Source: JAYZBC01 sp036339375 (GTDB taxonomy: Bacteria; Pseudomonadota; Alphaproteobacteria; MPNO01; UBA2964). From it: 64,000 bases of DNA. The notes under the pieces were generated by a model, which saw only the letters and a list, made by a program, of their open reading frames with translations, was not told the origin of the DNA and made no database searches. The first letter of the stretch is position 1, and the number at the start of each line of letters is the position of its first letter. Where the stretch lies: contig JAYZBC010000003.1 of the NCBI GenBank assembly GCA_036339375.1, positions 1 through 64,000 of the forward strand. Reading direction: 5' to 3'. Shown here in pieces: positions 46,000-54,899 of this stretch. A program made the position numbers and the translations under genes.

Positions 46000-47796
46000 C
46001 TAATCGATAGTTTCTAACTCGTCTATTAGATTACCAATAATGCCTAATCCAATTGACCAGAAATCGGGTTTTTCTGCGTCCAAACCAAAGGGGGCCAATA
46101 AATCCTTATGATGCAACGTTCCTCCAGCTTTTAACATTTGAATATAAATATCCTCAAAACCCTCAAGCCCTTTTTCGTACACGGCATACAGTGAATTCAC
46201 AAGACAGTCACCAAATGCGTAGGCATATACATAAAATGGAGTATGAATGAAATGTGGTATGTAAGTCCAAAAATATTTACACTCATCATGAAAACGAATA
46301 GCAGGTCCCAAACTTTCGCTTTGAATATCCATCCAGATCTCTGAAATACGATCTGCGGAAAGTTCGCCTAGTCGACGCTCATTATGAATACGAATTTCGA
46401 ATTCATAAAAAGCAACTTGGCGAATTACTGTATTTAACATGTCTTCTATTTTACCCGCTAAAATTGTTTTACGCCGGACGACATCTTTTTGATTTTCGAA
46501 CAGTTTTCGAAAAGTCAACATTTCCCCAAAAACTGACGCCGTTTCTGCAATTGTTAGGGGGGTCTTAGCTTTTAGATGACCTTGAGAACTAGCTAGAACT
46601 TGGTGAATACCGTGGCCCAATTCGTGAGCCAACGTCAGTACATCTCTTGGCCTTCCCATAAAGTTGAGCAACAAATAGGGATGGTCTGATGGCACTGTTG
46701 GATGTGAAAATGCGCCCGCTACTTTACCGGGACGCGGCTGGGCATCAATCCAAGAGTTTTCAAAAAAGATTTTACCCACCGCCCAAAGCTCTGGAGAAAA
46801 TTCATGGTAAGCATCGAGTACAATCGTTTTAGCTCTATCCCAGCTAATCAAAGCGGTATCTGCATCAGGGAAGGGTGCGTTGCGGTCCCAGTAATCGAGA
46901 CGCCGTTTACCAAACCATCGTGCTTTTAGTTTGTAATAGCGATGGGATAAATCAGGGTAGGCTGTTTTAACCGCAGAAGATAACGTTGCTACTACCTCGT
47001 CCTCTAGATGGTTGGACAAGTTCCTGTAGGATTGAGGCTCCTTGTACTTCCGCCACCGCGTTTCTATCTCCTTATCCTTAATTAGAGTATTAGTAATTAA
47101 AGCAAAAAGGTGTACATTTTTCTTCAAACCTTTCCCTAGGGCTTTCGCGGCCAGTTTTCGAACCTCACTATTTCCATCTGAAAGATCACTCAAAGCTTCT
47201 TCCAAAGTCTTTTCTTTTCCTCGAACCGAAAATCGAACCCGAGCAATTGTATCATCAAACAAACGGGTCCATGCTGTATCTCCAGTTACTCGTTTTTCAC
47301 TTAAAATGCGTTCTATCCCCTCACCAAGTTGATGGGCTTTAAAAACCCTCAAATTTTCTATCCAGGATTTATAGTAAGCAAGCTTAGGTGCCGCTAAATT
47401 TTTTTTCAGTTTGGAATTACTTATTTTATTAATTTCCAGGGCAAAAAAAATTAAATTTGCAGATATTTCAGTTATTGTTTCTTGAATTGTTTGATTAAAT
47501 TGTGAAATTTTAGGGTCAGTCACGTTTGCCGAGTGAACAAGTTGAGCGTAACTCAAAATACGCACAAGAAGCTCATCAATCTGCTCATATTTTGATATCG
47601 CTATTCCAAGCGAATTTCCCGATAAATTTGTAATTTTACCAGAAAATTTTTCTCGGAATGTAAATGCGGATTTTCTAGCGCGTTTTAAATCGGACTCAAG
47701 AGCTAAACTATCAGTCCCATTATAAAGATCACTGAGGTCCCATTTGGGTAAAACTCTTTTCTTTTTTTTAACTAAACAACTTTTCGCTCTTGCCAT
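46000..47796 (-). CDS. pepF: M3-family oligoendopeptidase F
   Basis: Cytosolic zinc oligopeptidase of 598 residues. The zinc motif HELGH lies near residue 393 (TLAHELGHGIHQ) and the downstream Glu in PLTIAETASVFGEM. KWDLSDLYNG at the N-terminus and the C-terminal IPHFIHTPFYVYAYAFGDCLV match the PepF/clade-3 group. It degrades short peptides. Together with the ABC1 gene just downstream it probably forms a two-gene operon, a pairing seen in other alphaproteobacteria. Confidence 0.92.
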   Translation of the reverse strand: MARAKSCLVKKKKRVLPKWDLSDLYNGTDSLALESDLKRARKSAFTFREKFSGKITNLSGNSLGIAISKYEQIDELLVRILSYAQLVHSANVTDPKISQFNQTIQETITEISANLIFFALEINKISNSKLKKNLAAPKLAYYKSWIENLRVFKAHQLGEGIERILSEKRVTGDTAWTRLFDDTIARVRFSVRGKEKTLEEALSDLSDGNSEVRKLAAKALGKGLKKNVHLFALITNTLIKDKEIETRWRKYKEPQSYRNLSNHLEDEVVATLSSAVKTAYPDLSHRYYKLKARWFGKRRLDYWDRNAPFPDADTALISWDRAKTIVLDAYHEFSPELWAVGKIFFENSWIDAQPRPGKVAGAFSHPTVPSDHPYLLLNFMGRPRDVLTLAHELGHGIHQVLASSQGHLKAKTPLTIAETASVFGEMLTFRKLFENQKDVVRRKTILAGKIEDMLNTVIRQVAFYEFEIRIHNERRLGELSADRISEIWMDIQSESLGPAIRFHDECKYFWTYIPHFIHTPFYVYAYAFGDCLVNSLYAVYEKGLEGFEDIYIQMLKAGGTLHHKDLLAPFGLDAEKPDFWSIGLGIIGNLIDELETID

Positions 47797-47902
47797 AGGC
47801 CTCTCCTTTAATCTCTATTGGGTATAAGGTGAGGATTGTGAGAAGCCAAGCATTGCTTATAAAATGTAAAAATTTTCCTTCCAATAATAAGGAACATCGG
47901 TA

Positions 47903-49699
47903 ATGGCAAATAATAAAGAAAAAAAGAATTTGGTAGATTTATTTCTTCAGCAAGCAAAAATAAAAGGGGACTCGCCCTTTGTTTGGCATAAAGTCTCTGG
48001 GAATTGGGAGTCCCTAACTTGGAGTTCCGCAGCCAATAAAATTTCAGCAATTGCGCGTTCGCTCAAAGATTTAGGTCTAAAGCCCGGGGATCGGGTGGGT
48101 TTAATTTCTGAAAGCCGACCAGAATGGCCTATAGCCGACATTAGTATTATGGCAGCTGGTTGTATCACTGTCCCTGCATATACAACAAATGGTGTGTCAG
48201 ACCACCAACATGTATTGGTCGATTCTGGTGCCAGTGCGGTGATATTTTCCACTGACGAGATTGGATTAAAAGTATATCAAGCGGCGTTAGAAACTAGCAG
48301 CGTTAAATTTGCAATCTCTTTGGAAGAAAATCAAATCTCGGCTGAAAACAGCATACCAATATACCGTTGGAAGGATTTGTTGAACGGAGAGAAAGGTGAC
48401 CTGACTGATTTAGAAAAAGCTGCAGAAAACACTACCAAGGATGACACCGCCTGTTTGATTTACACGTCTGGTACAGGAGGGGTGCCGAAAGGGGTAATGC
48501 TAAGTCATGGCGCAATTTTAAGCAATTGCGAAGGATCTAAACAATTATTGAAAGAAATGGGTTTAGAAGATGAGGTGTTTCTTTCTTTTTTACCTTTATC
48601 TCACTCCTACGAACATACCGCGGGTCAATTTTTTCCAATAATGATCGGTGCACAAATTTATTATGCTGAAGGAATTGAAAAATTAGCACAAAACATGTTG
48701 GAAACTCAGCCAACGTTAATGACAGCGGTACCGCGATTGTACGAAGTTATGCACGACAGGATTCAACGTGGTGTAAGACAAGCCGGGGGAAAGACAGAAA
48801 AACTTTTTAACAAGACAGTTGCTTTGGGGATAAAACAATATGAGGACCCCAAAAGCATGACATTTAGTGATTTGATACAGAACAAATTACTGACCCTATT
48901 GGTCCGTAATAAAGCAAAGAAAAGGTTTGGAGGTCGTCTCAAAGCCTTGGTATCCGGTGGCGCACCTTTAAACTACGAAATTGGAGTTTTTTTTACGGCT
49001 TTAGGTATTCGCCTCCTCCAAGGCTACGGGCAAACAGAAAGTGCACCCGTCATAAGTTGTAACCCGCCAACAAACAACAAAATAAAAACGGTTGGCCCCC
49101 CTCTGAAAGATGTTGAAGTCGAAATAGCCCAGGATGGGGAAATTTTAGTTCGGGGTGAACTAATTATGCAGGGATATTGGAACAATTTGAAGGCAACAAA
49201 TGAAGTAATTCAGAATGGGTGGTTGCATACTGGGGATATTGGGGAGTTAGATTCAGAGGGATATATTAGGATTACAGACCGAAAAAAGGATATTATCGTC
49301 AATTCTGGGGGCGATAATATTTCACCACAAAAAGTCGAAGGACAGTTAACGGCTCAGCCAGAAATCTTGCAGGCAATGGTTTATGGAGATAAGCGCCCCC
49401 ACTTAGTGGCTCTTTTAATCCCGGATCCGGAATTTGCAAAAGACTGGGCAGGAGAAAACGCACCAGACACGCTGGATATTGTTGTATTAACTGACAATAA
49501 AGATTTCAAAATAATGATTAGTGGGGTAATTGCTCGTGTAAATGAGAACCTTTCTATTACTGAAAAAATTAGACGCTTTGTTTTGTCGCCTGAACCTTTC
49601 AGCGTTGACAATGGCATGTTAACACCAACAATAAAAATTAGACGGCATGCAATACGTCAAAATTTTGAAAAAAATCTTGAAGATTTATACAGGAGTTAG
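47903..49699 (+). CDS. Long-chain acyl-CoA synthetase (AMP-forming)
   Basis: A 598-residue fatty acid CoA ligase of the FadD15/FAA type. The ATP loop is YTSGTGGVPKGVMLSH; SGGAPLNYEI, GYGQTESAPVIS, the linker ITDRKKDIIVNSGGDNISP and a C-terminal TPTIKIRRHAI are present. The second Thr of the usual TSGTTG is replaced by Gly (SGTGG), a variation seen in this group. It likely feeds acyl-CoA to beta-oxidation or lipid synthesis. Divergent from pepF. Confidence 0.92.
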   Translation: MANNKEKKNLVDLFLQQAKIKGDSPFVWHKVSGNWESLTWSSAANKISAIARSLKDLGLKPGDRVGLISESRPEWPIADISIMAAGCITVPAYTTNGVSDHQHVLVDSGASAVIFSTDEIGLKVYQAALETSSVKFAISLEENQISAENSIPIYRWKDLLNGEKGDLTDLEKAAENTTKDDTACLIYTSGTGGVPKGVMLSHGAILSNCEGSKQLLKEMGLEDEVFLSFLPLSHSYEHTAGQFFPIMIGAQIYYAEGIEKLAQNMLETQPTLMTAVPRLYEVMHDRIQRGVRQAGGKTEKLFNKTVALGIKQYEDPKSMTFSDLIQNKLLTLLVRNKAKKRFGGRLKALVSGGAPLNYEIGVFFTALGIRLLQGYGQTESAPVISCNPPTNNKIKTVGPPLKDVEVEIAQDGEILVRGELIMQGYWNNLKATNEVIQNGWLHTGDIGELDSEGYIRITDRKKDIIVNSGGDNISPQKVEGQLTAQPEILQAMVYGDKRPHLVALLIPDPEFAKDWAGENAPDTLDIVVLTDNKDFKIMISGVIARVNENLSITEKIRRFVLSPEPFSVDNGMLTPTIKIRRHAIRQNFEKNLEDLYRS

Positions 49700-49708
49700 G
49701 CCTTTAAA

Positions 49709-50293
49709 ATGCAAAATGTTTTTTATCGTTATTGCTTAATTTTTGTCATTGGTGGATTTGTGACAAGTATGATTTCGGGGTGTGCATTAGATGCCATTAC
49801 AACAATCGCCGAAGACCGCCACATTAACCAAGTTACCACTGATGCGGAAATCAAGCTGGATATTAATAAACGACTGGTGGGCAGACAGGGAGGTGATCTT
49901 TTTTTTGACATTAACACTGATGTTTATGAAGGGCGTGTAATGTTAACAGGTTCTGTACCATCTAGTGTTCAGCAATATAGCATTACGGCCTTAGTTAAAG
50001 GAATCCCCGGGATTCGAGAGGTATATAATGATGTTCAAGTGAAAGGAAAGAATGATTTAATAGAAACCGCAAACGATATATGGATCACAACAAAACTCAG
50101 AGGGCTTTTTTTAGCAGAAAGGAAGCTTCGATCGATTAACCTACGCTGGCGAGTGGTAAATTCAGAGGTCTATTTAATAGGCCAAGTGCGTTCAGATCAC
50201 GAGCTTCGTAAGGTAATCACAATTGCAAAGAATACCAATGGCGTGAAGCGCGTGGTACACCATCTTGTGATTAAAGGAACATCCAAAAGGTAA
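49709..50293 (+). CDS. BON-domain lipoprotein (OsmY/DolP-like)
   Basis: A 194-residue outer-envelope lipoprotein. The signal peptide ends in a lipobox with Cys25 (MISGC). Two BON domains follow, about residues 45-112 and 118-190, each with a GxV-type glycine turn (RVMLTGSV, VYLIGQV) and a GVKRV or GIREV segment. Related to DolP/YraP, which guards outer-membrane integrity. It starts nine bases after the acyl-CoA synthetase, so it may be in the same operon. Confidence 0.87.
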   Translation: MQNVFYRYCLIFVIGGFVTSMISGCALDAITTIAEDRHINQVTTDAEIKLDINKRLVGRQGGDLFFDINTDVYEGRVMLTGSVPSSVQQYSITALVKGIPGIREVYNDVQVKGKNDLIETANDIWITTKLRGLFLAERKLRSINLRWRVVNSEVYLIGQVRSDHELRKVITIAKNTNGVKRVVHHLVIKGTSKR

Positions 50294-50325
50294 ATTGGAA
50301 TTAGTAAAAAAGGGAGGGTATGAAA

Positions 50326-51021
50326 ATGGTCGCAAAGGAAATCGCTCTAATAGTGGGAACTGGCCCAGGGCTAAGCGCATCATTAACTCGACGTTTCACA
50401 AGAGAGGGCGTAAAAGTCGCAATAGCGGCACGAAATATTGAAAAATTAGAAGATTTGACGTCAAAAACCGGCGCTAAGGCTTATGTATGTGACGCTGTTA
50501 GTCCTGCCGAAGTAAAAAGCCTTTTTTCTTCTGTCAAATCAGACTTTGGGGAACCAAATATTGTAGTTTACAACGCCTCTAATCGTGTTCGAGGTCCAAT
50601 CACTGAGCTTGACCCGAAGGCGGTACTAAATGCAATAAAAGTGAGTTGTTATGGCGCCTTTTTAGTTGCACAGCAAGCCGCTCAGCAAATGGTCAAAAGG
50701 GGCGACGGAGCCATTTTTTTAACTGGGGCATCAGCAGGTGTAAAAGGATATCCCAATTCTTCTACATTTGCGATGGGAAAGTTTGGTCTTAGGGGACTAG
50801 CACAAAGTTTAGCGCGAGAAATGCATCCAAAAAATGTACACATTGCACATTTTGTAATCGATGGCGGCATTATCCGTGATAATGACCCTCGTGATAACCG
50901 GGGTCCAGATGGGTTGTTAGAACCAGATAATATTGCCAACACCTATTACAATTTCTGGAGACAACCAAGGGATTGCTGGGCATGGGAAATCGAGCTTAGG
51001 CCATGGGTAGAAAAATTTTAA
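50326..51021 (+). CDS. Atypical short-chain dehydrogenase/reductase-family protein
   Basis: A 231-residue Rossmann protein. The cofactor loop VGTGPGLS is at 10-17, YNASN replaces NNAG at 82-86, and Ser136 lies in TGASAG. The catalytic YxxxK is changed to FxxxK (Phe148, Lys152, in TFAMGKFGL), so classical SDR chemistry may be impaired; this substitution is shared by a widespread alphaproteobacterial group. The second ATG (50326) is preferred because GGGAGGG ends seven bases before it but only one base before the first ATG. Confidence 0.82.
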   Translation: MVAKEIALIVGTGPGLSASLTRRFTREGVKVAIAARNIEKLEDLTSKTGAKAYVCDAVSPAEVKSLFSSVKSDFGEPNIVVYNASNRVRGPITELDPKAVLNAIKVSCYGAFLVAQQAAQQMVKRGDGAIFLTGASAGVKGYPNSSTFAMGKFGLRGLAQSLAREMHPKNVHIAHFVIDGGIIRDNDPRDNRGPDGLLEPDNIANTYYNFWRQPRDCWAWEIELRPWVEKF

Positions 51022-51023
51022 TA

Positions 51024-51044
51024 AAAACCCCGAATACTGGTTTT
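51024..51044. terminator. Weak bidirectional terminator hairpin
   Basis: AAAACC and GGTTTT pair across a nine-base loop between two convergent genes, followed by T residues on one side and preceded by A residues on the other. The stem is only six base pairs, so confidence is low. Confidence 0.35.
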
Positions 51045-51060
51045 ATTTGAGAAATTATCC

Positions 51061-51381
51061 CTATTCAGTGGTTAATTTTGGATCCCCCATCACTTTTTTA
51101 AACGCTTGGACTTGTTTGGGACTAGCTTCCTTCTGGAATTCTGTTTTCCACTCATCATAGTTCATACCATAAACATTCAAACGTGCTTCATCCATTGTAA
51201 TTTCAAGACCACTTTCTTTCGCGGCACTTCGATACCACTTGCTTAAGCAATTACGACAAAATCCGGCTAGATTCATTAAATCAATGTTTTGAACGTCGCT
51301 ACGCTTATTTAGGTGTTTGATTAAAGTACGAAATGTAGCTGCTTCAAGTTCTGTCTGATTTTGCTTTTCGACCGTTTTCAT
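51061..51381 (-). CDS. DUF1244-family protein
   Basis: A 106-residue conserved protein. The family core is RSDVQNIDLMNLAGFCRNCLSKWY, followed by DEARLNVYGMNYDEWKTEF. The CRNC motif suggests metal or redox activity but the function is unknown. It stands alone on this strand, convergent with the SDR gene. Confidence 0.88.
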   Translation of the reverse strand: MKTVEKQNQTELEAATFRTLIKHLNKRSDVQNIDLMNLAGFCRNCLSKWYRSAAKESGLEITMDEARLNVYGMNYDEWKTEFQKEASPKQVQAFKKVMGDPKLTTE

Positions 51382-51603
51382 AAATAGGTCTCCTCATTCC
51401 AAAATAGGGTCAACACTTTAGTTTTTAATGTAATAATTAAAATAAAAAATTTCAAACTGAATGTTACATTTTCCTGATATAAGACGTCAAATCGACAAAA
51501 ACATTTAAAAGATTTTAATTTCGAAAATTTTCTCTAAGTTTAGAAATGTCCCCTTTGGTAAAAAGAAATTGTTCAAAATTCCATAAAGGCCCTTTTATAT
51601 AAA

Positions 51604-52893
51604 ATGATCAAACCACCAAATATATTTTTACCTCATCTCTTTAATGTAGCGATTAAAGCTGTTTCACCAGAAATATGCTTGGAAAAACATATTCCCATCC
51701 CACCTAATGGAAAAACATTTTTAATAGGGGCAGGTAAAGCTTCAGCAGCAATGGCAAAAACATTTGAAAATTTTTGGTCTGAACCTTTAGAAGGAATAAT
51801 TGTTGTGCCCTACGGGCACAAAGTGGAGTGTAATCAGGTAGAGATAATTGAAGCTGCACATCCGATCCCTGATCAATCTGGTGAGTTGGCAGCGCAAAAA
51901 ATATTAAGTGCCGTAAAAAATTTAGGAAAACAAGATTTGGTGGTAGCGCTTATTTCGGGAGGAGGCTCTGCTCTTCTTCCAGCTCCCCCACCTAGTTTAA
52001 CTCTCCAAGACAAACAGGAAATTATTGATGTGCTCTTAAACTCCGGGGCAACTATTCAAGAAATAAATTTGGTGCGCCGTAGCCTTTCCATAATCAAAGG
52101 AGGTAAACTTGCACAAGCTGCTCATCCTGCAAGAATTTCAACGCTTATCATTTCAGACGTTTCCAACGACGATCCCTCTATGGTAGCTTCTGGGCCCACA
52201 ATTATGCCATCCCCAGACCACCCGAAAGTAGAGACAATTTTGAAAAAATACAAAATCGAAGCTTCTGCCCGGGTAAAGCAGTTTTTTAAAACAAATGGGA
52301 GTAGACCAAATTTTGACAAAACAGGGTTTGAAAAGGACACGATAAAAATAATAGCGAAAAATAGTGATTGCTTGAATGCGGCTGTCAAAGAAGCAAGAAA
52401 GGTAGGGTGGCAGGCAGGAATTTTAGAACACTCAGTTGAAGGACAATCACACATAGTCGCTTCAAAACATGCGGAACGAATTCTAAATATCGCCAAATTC
52501 AGAAATTCAAGCTCACCCCCTTTGGTCCTCTTTTCGGGAGGTGAAACTACTGTAAACTTAGGCAATTTCTCTGGGAATGGTGGGCCGAATAGTGAATACC
52601 TACTAGCACTCGGTCTGTCATTAAATAGCGATCCCCGTATCTGGGCAATTGCCTGTGACACAGATGGAATTGATGGAAATTCTGATGCTGCAGGGGCAAT
52701 TCTAACTCCCTACAGTTTATTAGGTGCCGAAGAAATTGGGCTTGACCCGACTGGATTATTAGCAGCACACAGAAGTTCTTCTTTTTTTGAAGCACTGGAT
52801 CATAATATTTTTACCGGTCCAACCCTGACAAATGTGAATGATTTCAGAGCTATCGCGATATTTACTGGCAACAACCCAACCATTAATTTATAA
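51604..52893 (+). CDS. Glycerate 2-kinase (GckA/TtuD, MOFRL family)
   Basis: Phosphorylates glycerate, 429 residues. The N-terminal DUF4147 domain includes LIGAGKASAAMA and LISGGGSALLPAPP, then VRRSLSIIKGGKLAQAAHPA and ISDVSNDDPSMVASGPT. The MOFRL domain contains FSGGETTVNLG and ACDTDGIDGNSDAAGA. It is followed seven bases later by pyruvate kinase, giving a two-step path from glycerate (through 2-phosphoglycerate and enolase) to pyruvate. glcDEF nearby supply the upstream glycolate step. Confidence 0.92.
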   Translation: MIKPPNIFLPHLFNVAIKAVSPEICLEKHIPIPPNGKTFLIGAGKASAAMAKTFENFWSEPLEGIIVVPYGHKVECNQVEIIEAAHPIPDQSGELAAQKILSAVKNLGKQDLVVALISGGGSALLPAPPPSLTLQDKQEIIDVLLNSGATIQEINLVRRSLSIIKGGKLAQAAHPARISTLIISDVSNDDPSMVASGPTIMPSPDHPKVETILKKYKIEASARVKQFFKTNGSRPNFDKTGFEKDTIKIIAKNSDCLNAAVKEARKVGWQAGILEHSVEGQSHIVASKHAERILNIAKFRNSSSPPLVLFSGGETTVNLGNFSGNGGPNSEYLLALGLSLNSDPRIWAIACDTDGIDGNSDAAGAILTPYSLLGAEEIGLDPTGLLAAHRSSSFFEALDHNIFTGPTLTNVNDFRAIAIFTGNNPTINL

Positions 52894-52900
52894 GACCTTT

Positions 52901-54316
52901 ATGCGCCGACACCGACAGGCCAAGATAGTCGTTACTCTAGGGCCATCAGTAAGTACAAAAAAATCAATCCGTACCCTTTTTGAAGCGGGAGCAGATGTCT
53001 TTCGTCTAAATTTTAGCCACGGGACTCATAAAGATCACGCATCAAGAATTGCAGCGATAAGATCGATAGAGCGTGAAACAAACCGTCCATTAGGAATTCT
53101 CACAGATTTACAAGGGCCAAAATTACGTATCGGTACATTTATGGATGGCGAAGTCACCCTGAAATCTGGTTCAAACTTCAAGCTGGACTTGGATCCTAGT
53201 CCTGGTGATGTTTCACGCGTTTCACTTCCTCACAAGAAAATTTTTTCAATATTTTCAAAAGGGATAATCATTTTATTAGACGACGGAAAATTGCGTTTAA
53301 GCGTCGTAAAAACTGGAAAAAATTATGTTATTGCTAAAGTCATCAATGGTGGAAAGTTGTCCGATCACAAAGGTGTGAATGTTCCTAACGTCACCCTACC
53401 AATTCCTGCTTTAGACAATAAAGATCGGCAAGATCTTAAATTTGCTCTGAAAAATGGTGTAGATTATATAGGTCTTAGCTTCATTCAAAGTACCAAAGAT
53501 ATTATTGAAGTGCGCAAAATTGTTGGTAAGCGAGCTTCTATTCTTTCCAAACTAGAAAAGCCAACTGCTATAGAACATCTTAAAGGTATAATTGAAGAAT
53601 CTGATGCAGTGATGGTAGCCCGGGGAGATCTTGGCGTCGAGTTACCACCAGAGGATATTCCTAGCCTTCAGAAAAAAATTATTCGGGAGTGCCAAGAACA
53701 GGGAAAACCTGTCGTTGTTGCCACCCAAATGTTAGAATCGATGGTTAAAAGCCCTTCCCCCACTCGCGCAGAAGCCTCGGATGTTGCTACCGCAATTTAT
53801 GATGGCGCTGACGCTGTAATGTTATCCGCCGAAACTGCCGTTGGTGATTATCCAGTTCAAGCTGTAAAAATGATGGACCGGATAATTCTGCGCGTGGAAA
53901 AAGACCCCGAATTTTGGAGTATAATAGAAACTGGACACAAAAACCCTGAAGCCAATGCAGCCGATGCTATAACAGCAGCGGCCCGACAAGTTGCTCACAC
54001 AATTTCAGCTACAACAATTGTAACCTATACAACTTCGGGATCTACTGCCCTCCGAGCAGCCCGTGAGCGTCCAGATGTACCCATATTATGTATCACAAAA
54101 AAAATTGAAACCGCTCGTAGGCTTGCTCTTACTTGGGGTGTGCAATGTGTAGTAGCCGAAGACGTGAAAAATTTTTCTGGCATGGTTAACAAGGCCAATG
54201 GGTCAGCAAAAGAATACGGTTTTGCTCGTAAATCAGATAGAATAGTAATAACCGCAGGCGTTCCATTTGGAACACCTGGGGCAACAAATATTCTCAGAAT
54301 TTCAAAAGTCAATTAA
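52901..54316 (+). CDS. pyk: Pyruvate kinase
   Basis: Final step of glycolysis, 471 residues. KIVVTLGPS and FRLNFSHGTHKDH open the barrel; LTDLQGPKLRIG, the catalytic-Lys region SKLEKPTAIEHL, and MVARGDLGVELPPEDIP with KPVVVATQMLESM are intact. The ATG at 52901 starts directly at the family N-terminus (MRRHRQAKIV); the open frame back to 52838 overlaps the glycerate kinase. Confidence 0.95.
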   Translation: MRRHRQAKIVVTLGPSVSTKKSIRTLFEAGADVFRLNFSHGTHKDHASRIAAIRSIERETNRPLGILTDLQGPKLRIGTFMDGEVTLKSGSNFKLDLDPSPGDVSRVSLPHKKIFSIFSKGIIILLDDGKLRLSVVKTGKNYVIAKVINGGKLSDHKGVNVPNVTLPIPALDNKDRQDLKFALKNGVDYIGLSFIQSTKDIIEVRKIVGKRASILSKLEKPTAIEHLKGIIEESDAVMVARGDLGVELPPEDIPSLQKKIIRECQEQGKPVVVATQMLESMVKSPSPTRAEASDVATAIYDGADAVMLSAETAVGDYPVQAVKMMDRIILRVEKDPEFWSIIETGHKNPEANAADAITAAARQVAHTISATTIVTYTTSGSTALRAARERPDVPILCITKKIETARRLALTWGVQCVVAEDVKNFSGMVNKANGSAKEYGFARKSDRIVITAGVPFGTPGATNILRISKVN

Positions 54317-54329
54317 ACTGTTTATGAAA

Positions 54330-54884
54330 TTAAACCGGACGACTTCGCAACTTCTTTCGAAGATCCTGAATTTGGATATTGGCACCGGCAACAAAGGGAT
54401 GAATTAAAATAGCTTTTTCAAATGCTTCAAGGGCCATTTCTTCCTCGCCGTGTGCAAGGTGGATAAGACCAAGACCTGATAAAGCTCCAAAATGCCGAGG
54501 TTCTAACTCTAAGGTTTTTTTAGCATCTGCTTTGGATCTGTGATGTTCTCCAGCAAGATAAAATAAGGTTGCCCTTTTGTTCCACCCTTCTGCAAATCCT
54601 GGAGCGCGTTTAATGATTTCTTCAAAGGCTGCAAGGGCCGTGTCTCCATCTTTAGCCAGCATAGCCTCCACACCCACGGCCATCAAACAATCAATTTCTT
54701 CGTCACCAGAAATCGACCATAGATCCCAAATTTGTCCCTCAATCAATTCTGCTTCATCACCTGATTTTGCTAATTTTAGGGCATGAAAAAGCGGATCAAG
54801 TTGAATACTGTTTTGTCCGCCAAAAACCGGGACTTTAAATTTTAATGTTGCCAAAGCTGACAACCAATCCATTAAATTTTTCAT
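54330..54884 (-). CDS. TPR-repeat protein
   Basis: A 184-residue protein. At least three tetratricopeptide repeats are visible from about residue 70: GDTALAAFEEIIKRAPGFAEGW, GEHHRSKADAKKTLELEPRHFG and GEEEMALEAFEKAILIHPFVAG. No signal peptide is seen. A scaffold or adaptor role is expected; the partner is unknown. It is convergent with pyk and lies 16 bases beyond the start of glcF on the same strand, at the tail of the glc cluster. Confidence 0.82.
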   Translation of the reverse strand: MKNLMDWLSALATLKFKVPVFGGQNSIQLDPLFHALKLAKSGDEAELIEGQIWDLWSISGDEEIDCLMAVGVEAMLAKDGDTALAAFEEIIKRAPGFAEGWNKRATLFYLAGEHHRSKADAKKTLELEPRHFGALSGLGLIHLAHGEEEMALEAFEKAILIHPFVAGANIQIQDLRKKLRSRPV

Positions 54885-54899
54885 ATCAAAGTCTATAAT

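Noticed and set aside
52122..52661. A 179-codon open frame antisense to the glycerate kinase gene
   Set aside because: It is entirely inside a well-conserved gene on the other strand and its translation has no recognisable domain.
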